A stretch of DNA of 64,000 nt from NCBI GenBank assembly GCA_948146395.1, contig OX411544.1, positions 35,298,457 through 35,362,456 of the forward strand, in the 5' to 3' direction. This stretch comes from Fragum whitleyi (Eukaryota; Mollusca; Bivalvia; Cardiida; Cardiidae). The position numbers and the translations under genes are program-made. The notes under the pieces are model-generated. The model ran no database searches and had not been told where the DNA came from. It saw only the letters and a list, made by a program, of their open reading frames with translations. This document shows positions 58,501-64,000 of the stretch, piece by piece; positions within the stretch are counted from its first letter, which is position 1; every line of letters begins with the position of its first letter.

Positions 58501-61500
58501 AAACACTCATGACCTTTCAGCACTGAGTCAACAAAATTGCAGGCACTAATGACCTTTCAGCACTGGAACATTGAAATTGTAGGCACTAATGACCTTAAGC
58601 ACTGGGATGACAATATTGTAGACACTTATGACCTTTCAGCACTGGGATATCAATATTGTAGGCACTAATGGCCTTTCAGCACTTGGATGACAATATTGTA
58701 GGCATTAATGACCTTTCAGCACTGAGACAACAATACATGTATTGTAGACACATATGGCCTTTCAGCACTGGGACATCAATATCGTAGGCACTAATGACCT
58801 TTCAACACTAGGAAGACAATATTGTAGGCACTTATGACCTTTCAACACTGGGACGACAATATTGTAGGCACTAATGACCTTTCAGCACTTGGATGTTGAT
58901 ATAGTGACCTACCTGCAGAGTGACAGACCTTTGGTCCCCAGTTAGTGCACCTTGAACTGGGTGTACACCTAAACATGGAACTACAAAATCTAGATATCTG
59001 TGTGAAAATAAAATAATATCTTATTTTAACACATGAATACATAATAAAAGCTAGTAAACTTCTTCGTAAAAACACTCATTCAAATTTATCTTAGATGAAA
59101 ATCAGAAATTTTAAAATAATCTTATTACAACTTGTACTTAGTAGGAAAACAAGGTGTGTTTGTGAAACATGAATGCTCCCTGAAATTGCCTTTTTTTTAA
59201 AAGTTTGACCTTGACAGATGACCTTGATCTTTCACATAAACTTTAACTTAGTATGAGTAAATTCTGTCATTGAAATCTATTATTATACCAAAAATGAATA
59301 TTTCATCGTGAAGTAATTGACAAAATAGAGTTTTGGTTATATTTTGAAGACAGAGAGAACAACTTACACACAGTTTTACAATGATAAAAAAATATGCCCC
59401 CATCTAATCGATGTTATAAACCTTTACATGCATTTATTCCCATTCCATACGTAATTCAATTTGGATGAATCTAAAAACTTCTAACTCTTGATAAGTTTAT
59501 ATCCAGTGGATCCGTAATAGTTCCCAAACATTTCAGAAGTAATGAACTTTAACAGTGTTAAGCGAGGTTTCCTAATGATTTTCATTAGGAAACCTCGGTC
59601 AACGTTGTGAAAATTTATGATTGCCAAAATGTTGCAGATCTATTACGGTTCTACTACCTTAATATTGAATTAAGATATTGATCAATTTCAATATTGCCCA
59701 TACATGATCAATTGGATTGTCAGGGTTTGACACTAACTTATTTTGCCATAGGCCTTCAGGACCAGTCATTCAAACTTCCACCAGTCCTCTCCTCTAAGTA
59801 CAGGTCCTCCAGATTGTTCTTCTCTATGGAGCAATTAAAACTCAATACATCAAATAAGATAAGAGTAGAACTTTGTACTAAAGACAATTTCAGACAAAAA
59901 GAAAACAGTGTGAAAAAAAAAGAAATTGCTTAAAACAAGCAATTTCTTCTTTCGCCAGTTCTGTAAACAACCTTTTGCGTATATTGTTAGGTTTCCTGAG
60001 GGACACAGTTCTATTTAACCACTATGTGAAAAATGTAACTTCCATGGTTTAACTGAAGTCTCCGGATCCTGACTGATAACAAGATGTGTTTGTGAAACAT
60101 AAATGCCCCCCAAACAGCAATTTTTTTAAAACTTTGAACTTGACAGATGACCTTGACCTTTTTACACATCCTTCACCTTCACCTTGGTATCTGTAGATGC
60201 GTACCATCGTGATCTATCATAATACCAAATATGAGCATTGTAATAAGTAATTGGCAATGTTAAGTCTTTTGTTAAGATTTGTAGACAGACAGTCTGACAG
60301 ACAGGCCAAAAGAGGAATGGACAGACAGAAAATGGTAAAACAATATGCCCCTGATTTTTGATGCAGGGGCATAAAAAGTCACAGGCTAGTTGGACCTGAA
60401 TCACAGAATGAAGTGCCAGTCCTCCCTAGAATTCACAGGCCTGAGTACTGCCCTGCGTTCAGGATCACAAAACGGTGTGAACAGTTTTCCAATTATACCC
60501 TGCTTTGTACGCTGGTACACGTGCAAAGCGGTGTATAATTTGAAAACTGTTCACACCGTTTTATGATCCTGAACACATGGCTAGTGTAAGTGTCCATCCC
60601 TTTGTATAGGCAATATTGAAGACTAATTCAACATTATTGTCAATAATATTGATTGTGTATAGTCCACTTTACTTGTCGGCAATATCAATGACTTTCTGGA
60701 ACTCCGAGACAGCTGTTCCACAAACCAGGGCTGCTTTAACACCATTCTAAAAATAGTAATAGTAAAAGTAAATACATTATTAAATCAATGGTTATGAACT
60801 ATTGAATTTCTTTTAAAGGGTCACATCTAAACCGATAAAAACAAGTACATGTACATACAGTGCACTCCGGATATAACAAGATTCGGGACATAGCATATTT
60901 TTCTGTCATAACTCAGTCTTGTTTTCTTTTTTTTACTTCATAATGAATTTTGCTGAAACGATCTTCTTATTGACAAGTTAAAATGATACTTAACTCTTTA
61001 CATTTAATCCACAAGCAAATAAAATGCAAATAATAAATATACACAAATGCTCTTAAAATTTACTTGTAAAAGTACTGGAGTTTTTTTTAAACCTTTCCTT
61101 TACTTCATTTATCTATTATTGTCATGTTTTTAAAACCTAGGGTGGAAGCTTGCACTTAATAGCATTGAATTAATTTGTGTAATGTATAAAAGAAAATAAT
61201 GCACCCGTATTTATCTATTTTACAACTATTCAAAAATGTTCAAAAAGGCTTTGTCACCTTACATCTTGATTCATCCATTTTATAATGACGTCTTATACAC
61301 AACAATAGATTATCACAACTTGTTAATCGAGAAATTTATCTGTCATTAATCTTCCCATCATTCTTGTATTGCATACTTTATGAGAGAATCTAGTTATAAC
61401 ATGTGAAAATTTCGAACAGGACCGTTTAAATATGTATGTTAAATCTGATATCTCACCAAAGCCATTCTCACTATATAAAAAGCATAACAAATAAAAACTA

Positions 61501-63483
61501 GGGACTTTCCAATGACTGGTTATAAGTGGTATCACATTCTAGCCGATCTCATTTTATATGGAGTGCACAATATGTTGGTTTTAAATCGGGAATTTAATAA
61601 ACATTTACTTGTTTTGAAGAGTACAAAACAGTTTTCTTTCAAATCTATATGTATATAAACGAACCAAATTCTCTTTATACACCTTTAATGTGGAAAATAA
61701 ATCACTTGGAATTAGGCTATACAAATTTTAAGTTCAAACTAGTTTTTTTCCTTTTCTCCCTGTTCATGGCATATTTCTTAAGTGCACAAAGCTTTGGCAG
61801 ACAGTGTAGATTAAGATTAGCCTGCACAAAAGTGAAGTCTGAGCTAAGCCAAAACTGTCTGCTTTCTATTTAATTATTGTAGGGAAAAACTATACATATT
61901 ATAAGATTTTTTTGAAACACAGAGTCAATAATCAAAGGTCATCAATTCTATCAGAGTACTCGAGTACTCAATTTGAACAATCATCGAGTACTTGATTGGT
62001 AAAATTGGTACTCTTTACCATCTCTAATAAATACATACCTGTTTTGAGGTTTGTATCACTGCTTCAAGATCCTGCAAATTAAAATGCAATGAGTTAAAAA
62101 TTCAAAACCACAGAAATCGTAAATAACTTAACATTGAAGAATGAATATTAAATGGAGATACTTAGGCTTTTTCATGTCAATTTTTTTTCTATTCCATCTC
62201 ATAAACTGTTTAACCCTTTGCTGTTTAATCCCTGCTTTTTACGTGCCTATTATTTTATGATTGAGAAAACATTGTAAAACAAGAGCTGTCACTGTAAGAT
62301 GACAATGCCCCCGACACCGCTTTGATAGTAATAAGGAAGTTATGGCCAATGTTAAAGTTTTTGGACGGAATGACGGACGGACGGACAGACGGACGGACAG
62401 ACGGACGGACGGACGGACAAGTCAAATTTATTATGCCTCCCTATCGGGGGCATAAAAAGAGGAAATTGCTTCTGACAAGCAATTTCTTCTTTTTCCACAC
62501 TATTTTCTACCCTACTGAATGGTTATTTTTCAAATTTAATCCACTTAAAATTTTCGTCTGCAAAACCTTTGAATTATTTTTTTGTAAAACAAGAAAGTGT
62601 TAATAACAATATTCTGAAAATTTTGTTTGCACAAATCAGAGATCCTTTTTTCCTAAATTTGAGTCTGTGCCTGACATTTCCAATAATTTGACATCTGCTT
62701 GAGGTACAAACATTTAGCAGCCCAGACAGTTACTTATTGTAAGAAGAGGATTGCCTACTGTCTTAAGATACTTTAAGAGCTTATCTATCTACAAAATGCA
62801 GTGATGAATTTGGTTGGACTGTGCGCAAGCACAGACTGGTCTGAGTTTTTGCTTTGCGCATATTTGAATTTGTTGGAAATGTCAAGCACAGGCTCATTTA
62901 CTCTAAAGTTACCCTTAATTTAAAACTTGTCGAAGGTATGCTTCTCTATAAATAAAAGATTTAAACTTGGGATAATTCTAAAAACTCCTTATTTTTAAAC
63001 AAGATAAAGTAACAAATGGAAATCTACTAGCTATATAAACATCATTTTTTAACTTCTGAAAGCAGTAGAAAGTAACATTATAAATTCTAAAACTTTGTAA
63101 TTCTAAAACTGTCTGTATTGAAAGAAAAAATGTAGACAGACTGTACAATAAGGTGAAAGTACTTGAAAATTGATTGTTTAAGGCAGAAGACCTATAATAG
63201 TTTCGCAACATTTCAGAACACATGATCTTTCACAATGTTTACCCAGGTTTCCTAAAGAAATCATTAAGAAACCTTGGTTGTCACTGTTAAAGTTCAAGAC
63301 TTCCAATACATTGCAAAACTATTACAGTTCCACTACTTTAATTCAATATAATTTTTGAGTCTAGACATACATGTATTTAGGTCATGGTAAGATTTGAAGT
63401 ACCTGGTCAAAATCTTTATCAGCTAAATGACAGTGACAGTCTATATACATCAGCTCTGTATTTGATGTTTCAACTGTAGCCAT
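49419..63483 (-). CDS. TATDN3: TATDN3 orthologue, complete ten-exon gene (TatD-type metal-dependent nuclease)
   Basis: Seen: ten minus-strand exons (63483-63403, 62071-62039, 60746-60673, 58997-58913, 57509-57447, 54762-54653, 53705-53650, 52959-52847, 52206-52126, 49562-49419) join to 840 nt, 279 residues plus TGA, close to the vertebrate length. All metal-ligand motifs of the TatD fold are present: DCHCH near residue 15, [46 protein letters not shown]. Known: TatD-family enzymes are TIM-barrel metallo-hydrolases with DNase or 3' exonuclease activity; TATDN3 itself is little studied. Inferred: active enzyme. The coding start is preceded by a probable 5'UTR acceptor (TGATTTCAG, leader from 63505). 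An ATTAAA at 49389-49384, 30 nt after the stop, is a possible poly(A) signal. An extra duplicated exon lies in intron 8 (see 52632-52721). Confidence 0.95.
49588..49730. repeat. Palindrome next to the TATDN3 exon 10 acceptor (family P7)
   Basis: ACTTAGTTTTTTGTATGG ... GGAATTGATAATTGTTGAGG pairs with ..GACAATTATCAATTCC ... CATACAATATACTAAGT. The same centre style (GAATTGTC..GACAATTC) occurs at 31915-31990. Located about 25 nt upstream (in transcript) of the exon 10 acceptor. Confidence 0.75.
50835..51105 (-). mobile_element. SINE copy (TATDN3 intron 9)
   Basis: TTGATTGATTAGAGTTTAAC ACCGC through GGGGATCGAACCCGGGATTT CTAGATTGACAGTCCG; the 3' part of the tRNA region is scrambled. Confidence 0.82.
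52010..52095. mobile_element. Type H MITE, deleted copy (TATDN3 intron 9)
   Basis: GAGGCTGTGCATGACATTTC CAACAATTTC ... CTGGCCAGTCTGTGTCACAC ACAGGCTC; the centre is deleted. Another fragment is at 20567-20690. Confidence 0.65.
52126..52206 (-). CDS. TATDN3: TATDN3 exon 9: catalytic ETDSP motif
   Basis: 27 codons, [20 protein letters not shown] then ALGPEKQ. Acceptor TTTCCACCAAG, donor CAG|GTGTGT, phase 0/0. The Asp of ETDSP is a metal ligand. Confidence 0.92.
52632..52721 (-). CDS. TATDN3: Tandemly duplicated partial copy of TATDN3 exon 8 (possible cassette exon)
   Basis: Between a candidate acceptor (TCACCGCAG) and a donor (CAG|GTAGAA) lie exactly 90 nt, 30 codons without stop: [16 protein letters not shown] then [14 protein letters not shown]. 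It aligns with the last 26 residues of exon 8 ([19 protein letters not shown]...) with about 18 identities, and similarity continues a little into the intron past the donor. It lacks the LLHAFDG half. In phase 0/0 it could be added after exon 8 without breaking the frame (309 residues), but it cannot replace exon 8, which needs phase 1 on entry. It may be a silent duplicate; the polypyrimidine tract before its acceptor is weak. Confidence 0.55.
52752..52803. repeat. Hairpin core inside the 125-nt gap between exon 8 and its duplicate
   Basis: GTGGAAAAAGAAAAATTGCT TGTGGAAAGCAATTTCTTCT TTTCTCAC: the same hairpin core as in type E and F MITEs but without any MITE ends. Confidence 0.8.
52847..52959 (-). 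CDS. TATDN3: TATDN3 exon 8: LLHAFDG segment (parent of the duplicated exon)
   Basis: 113 nt encoding [19 protein letters not shown] then [18 protein letters not shown]. Acceptor TATATTCACAG, donor CAG|GTACAG, phases 1 and 0. LLHAFDG carries a metal-ligand His, and FSIPPSI.RS is a TATDN3 hallmark. Confidence 0.93.
53150..53368. repeat. Hairpin-bearing repeat (TATDN3 intron 7)
   Basis: AACCCTTTGCTGTTTAATAC CTGC ... hairpin 53205-53262 ... CGTCTGCAAAACCTTTGAAT ... GGAAAGTGTTAA. Uninterrupted sister of the copy at 62211-62600. Confidence 0.8.
53377..53637. repeat. Type G repeat ending 12 nt before TATDN3 exon 7 donor region
   Basis: ACAAGAGCGCCACCTACTGG TGCC ... GTTGCCTCCAAAAACAGCTG AGCTAATAAAAA. 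It fills the start of intron 7. Confidence 0.75.
53650..53705 (-). CDS. TATDN3: TATDN3 exon 7: [10 protein letters not shown] metal-site segment
   Basis: 56 nt encoding [18 protein letters not shown], phases 2 and 1. Acceptor ATATTTGCAG, donor CAAG|GTATCA. The His in VHSR is a metal ligand. Confidence 0.92.
54064..54435. repeat. CAGGGTTTTGACT-type repeat, copy 2 (TATDN3 intron 6)
   Basis: ACCAGGGTTTTGACTCCCAA ... TTTAAAAAGCTAGCACAAGC CC. A palindromic stretch TATAACTGAAACAATATA / ATATGTTGTTTCAGTTATA sits in the middle (54220-54305). Confidence 0.7.
54653..54762 (-). CDS. TATDN3: TATDN3 exon 6: VGLDF and the helix before NVHSR
   Basis: 110 nt encoding [20 protein letters not shown] and [16 protein letters not shown], phase 0 to 2. 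Acceptor TTTTAAAACAG, donor TTT|GTAAGT. Confidence 0.92.
54780..56750. other. TATDN3 intron 5, left part: nothing coding
   Basis: AT-rich. A tRNA-like scrap on the minus strand (56160-56093, GGTCGAGAGGTAGAGTG) and a palindromic pair CTTAATTAAGGGCTGAAAA.. / ..AAGATTTTTCAGCC (56450-56525) are the only structures seen. Confidence 0.5.
56763..56998. mobile_element. Type H MITE (TATDN3 intron 5)
   Basis: GAGCCTGTGTGTGACATTTC CAACAATTTG ... AATTGTTGGAAATGTCACGC ATAGGCTC. A second, right-truncated copy is at 57526-57712. Confidence 0.8.
57130..57397. repeat. Type G repeat (downstream of TATDN3 exon 5 donor)
   Basis: ACAAGAGTACTGCATACCAG TGCC ... CAGCTAAGCTAAAAA; a CAA microsatellite at about 57333. 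Confidence 0.75.
57447..57509 (-). CDS. TATDN3: TATDN3 exon 5: ends in the catalytic GE motif
   Basis: 21 codons, [16 protein letters not shown] then GAIGE. Acceptor TTTTTTAACAG after a T-tract, donor GAG|GTAAGT, phase 0/0. The final Glu is the metal-ligand Glu of GE(V)GLDF, continued in exon 6. Confidence 0.92.
58066..58136. repeat. P1 palindrome in TATDN3 intron 4
   Basis: GTTCAGTATGAAACAGTTGT ... TTTCACACTGAGCCATC, with ATAAAAATAT as loop. It sits immediately beside the 40-bp tandem array. Confidence 0.8.
58140..58905. repeat. Minisatellite, ~40-bp unit, about 19 copies (TATDN3 intron 4)
   Basis: Unit ATTGTAGGCACTAATGACCT TTCAGCACTGGGACATCAAT with substitutions and 1-2-bp indels in most copies; one unit carries a TACATGTATTG insertion (58735). 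It ends within about 15 nt of the exon 4 donor. Confidence 0.92.
58913..58997 (-). CDS. TATDN3: TATDN3 exon 4: [10 protein letters not shown] segment
   Basis: 85 nt completing a Lys codon and encoding [16 protein letters not shown] and [12 protein letters not shown]. Acceptor TTTTCACACAG, donor CAG|GTAGGT. A 40-bp tandem repeat array starts within about 15 nt of this donor. Confidence 0.93.
59146..59420. repeat. GTGTTTGTGAAAC-type repeat (TATDN3 intron 3)
   Basis: AACAAGGTGTGTTTGTGAAA CATGAATGCTCCC ... TGACCTTGACAGATGACCTT ... AATATGCCCCCATC. Confidence 0.7.
59512..59648. repeat. Palindromic MITE family P6, copy 2 (TATDN3 intron 3)
   Basis: 137 bp with terminal CCGTAATAG / CTATTACGG and a perfect centre GAGGTTTCCTAATGA TTT TCATTAGGAAACCTC. 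Confidence 0.82.
60080..60377. repeat. GTGTTTGTGAAAC-type repeat nested in the type F MITE
   Basis: AACAAGATGTGTTTGTGAAA CATAAATGCCCCCC to TTGATGCAGGGGCATAAAAA; the inverted ends TGCCCCC/GGGGCA are visible. Confidence 0.75.
60455..60577. repeat. P2 palindrome, best copy (TATDN3 intron 3)
   Basis: Arms GTTCAGGATCACAAAACGGT...GAACAGTTTTCCAATTATAC and the complementary right arm ending ACACCGTTTTATGATCCTGA AC are almost perfect over about 55 bp each, with core CTGGTACACGTGCAAAGC. It is inserted into the GGACCTG-type MITE at 59715-60600. Confidence 0.88.
60605..62035. other. TATDN3 introns 2-3 boundary region: exon 3 plus featureless intron
   Basis: Only exon 3 (60673-60746) and a type J centre fragment (61795-61865) stand out; the rest is AT-rich with no repeat recognised. 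Confidence 0.5.
60673..60746 (-). CDS. TATDN3: TATDN3 exon 3
   Basis: 74 nt encoding [20 protein letters not shown] and DIAD, ending in phase 2 at donor ACAA|GTAAAG. Acceptor CTATTTTTAG. Confidence 0.9.
62039..62071 (-). CDS. TATDN3: TATDN3 exon 2: 33-nt microexon
   Basis: Eleven codons, [11 protein letters not shown], between acceptor TAATTTGCAG and donor CAG|GTATGT, phase 0/0. Matches the vertebrate helix DLDDVLEKAKK at this position. Confidence 0.88.
62211..62600. repeat. Sister of the 53.15-kb repeat, interrupted by an ACAAGAGCTGTC element
   Basis: AACCCTTTGCTGTTTAATCC CTGC to AAACATTGT, then a foreign 180 bp (62279-62458), then GAAATTGCTTCTGACAAGCA ATTTC to GAAAGTGTTAA. The left hairpin arm was broken by the insertion. 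Confidence 0.8.
62279..62458 (+). mobile_element. ACAAGAGCTGTC element with GACG microsatellite
   Basis: ACAAGAGCTGTCACTGTAAG ATGACAATGCCCCCGAC at the left, (GACG/GACA)n at 62365-62420, and TCCCTATCGGGGGCATAAAA at the right. Non-coding element of a type common in bivalve genomes (from memory). Confidence 0.75.
62660..62896. mobile_element. Type H MITE (TATDN3 intron 1)
   Basis: GAGTCTGTGCCTGACATTTC CAATAATTTG ... TTTGTTGGAAATGTCAAGCA CAGGCTC. Confidence 0.8.
63191..63328. repeat. Palindromic MITE family P6, copy 3 (TATDN3 intron 1)
   Basis: Ends CTATAATAG / CTATTACAG, centre CCAGGTTTCCTAAAGAAATC then ATTAAGAAACCTTGG. It lies about 75 nt from the exon 1 donor. Confidence 0.8.
63403..63483 (-). 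CDS. TATDN3: TATDN3 exon 1: start codon and metal-binding HxH motif
   Basis: 27 codons beginning [19 protein letters not shown] and ending DKDFDQ, donor CAG|GTACTT, phase 0. The HCH pair is the first metal site of the TatD fold. A four-codon upstream ORF (ATGTACAATGTTTAA) lies in the short leader just before the start. Confidence 0.93.
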
Positions 63484-63680
63484 AGCTTAAACATTGTACA
63501 TCACCCTGAAATCAGAGAGAAAGGATTTTGTTAGGGTTCAATTTCAAATACATGTATCTAATATAATATAATCTTACAGTGTACAGTACTAACTATTTTG
63601 GCAGGAATCCCTCCAAATAACCAAGGATCCCTTTCTTCAGTAAACAGTTAGAATTTTAAAGGAATAGCAAAAAAGCATAT

Positions 63681-63756
63681 GGAAGGTTCAGTGCAAGACT
63701 GTACTAAGCGTATATACAATGTAAATACACTTAGTACAGTCTTGTGCTCAACCCTC
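63681..63756. repeat. Palindrome AAGACTGTACTAAG (upstream of TATDN3)
   Basis: CAAGACTGTACTAAGCGTAT ATACA pairs with TGTAAATACACTTAGTACAG TCTTG. A diverged relative (CAAGACTGTAGTAAGTGTAT TGTCTTG) is at 4650-4677. Confidence 0.75.
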
Positions 63757-63807
63757 AATATGTAAATGACATATTTTACTAATTTTCAAAACCAAGGCGC
63801 TATCACT

Positions 63808-63858
63808 CCACACTGTTCCTTACATTTGTAAGGAACAAAGTGGAGTTATGGAACCTTG
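63808..63858. repeat. Short perfect hairpin ACTCCAC..GTGGAGT
   Basis: ACTCCACACTGTTCCTTACA TTTGTAAGGAACAAAGTGGA GT forms a near-perfect hairpin. Half of the same motif (AGGAACAAAGTGGTGT) is at 50780-50800. Confidence 0.7.
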
Positions 63859-64000
63859 GCTTGAAAATGGTGGATCCCAATTAGATAAATATCTAAATTC
63901 TATAAATATAGCAGAATCCTGAAGGAATCTCTTGTCTGAGCTAATGGGATCCCTCCTTATATTTTGGGATCCTCAGACAATAGTAGTCTTGAAGACACAC

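Larger units (their letters stand above)
59715..60600. mobile_element. Type F MITE enlarged by two nested insertions (TATDN3 intron 3)
   Basis: Outer ends CAGGGTTTGACACTAACTTA and CTAGTGTAAGTGTCCATCCC T. Inside are a GTGTTTGTGAAAC-type element (60080-60377) and a P2 palindrome (60455-60577); the hairpin is at 59905-59955. Removing the two leaves about 460 bp, near the size of other copies. Confidence 0.75.

Noticed and set aside
58140..58905. Regular 40-bp repeats resembling a CRISPR array
   Set aside because: The repeats are contiguous with no unique spacers and lie in an intron of an animal gene; it is a minisatellite.

Overview
The window is animal nuclear DNA: AT-rich, intron-rich, with GT-AG splice sites and a dense load of dispersed repeats. 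The repeats (tRNA-derived SINEs, short inverted-repeat elements with AACAAGAG-type and GAGCCTGTG-type ends, arrays ending in GACGGACGGAC-like tracts) look like those of bivalve molluscs. The two gene matches fit a lophotrochozoan. I cannot fix genus or species from sequence alone.

Two conserved protein-coding genes lie head to tail on the minus strand. (1) Positions about 2.1-16.6 kb carry the first seven coding exons of a Smaug/SAMD4 orthologue, a SAM-domain RNA-binding post-transcriptional repressor. It includes the N-terminal Smaug region, a low-complexity Ser/Asn/Gln linker, the complete SAM domain split over two exons, and the start of the PHAT-like region. The gene's 3' end is off the left edge. 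(2) Positions 49.4-63.5 kb carry a complete ten-exon TATDN3 orthologue (TatD-family metal-dependent nuclease, predicted 279 residues). Intron 8 holds an extra in-frame 90-nt partial copy of exon 8, the most interesting gene-level feature here. All exon junctions were joined by hand; frames close exactly in both genes.

The 33 kb between the genes (16.6-49.4 kb) shows no convincing cellular gene. It holds a 5'-truncated but open non-LTR retrotransposon (RT domain, 22.06-24.57 kb, plus strand) that landed in the loop of a 76-bp palindromic element; a decayed endonuclease-domain remnant of another LINE (44.1-44.8 kb); a recent four-copy tandem array with a ~607-bp unit (28.0-30.4 kb), itself a SINE split by an inverted-repeat element; and nested MITE-like elements. 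The introns are filled with the same families: three or four long dispersed elements with internal ~150-bp tandem units, tRNA-Arg-like SINEs, and at least seven families of near-perfect palindromes.

The strongest unexplained pattern is the abundance of palindromes and the reuse of one hairpin core (GAAATTGCTTGT / ACAAGCAATTTC) in repeats whose ends are unrelated. Several palindromes sit 24-45 nt from splice sites of the two genes. No rRNA gene, CRISPR array or prokaryotic operon was seen; the only tRNA-like sequences are SINE parts.
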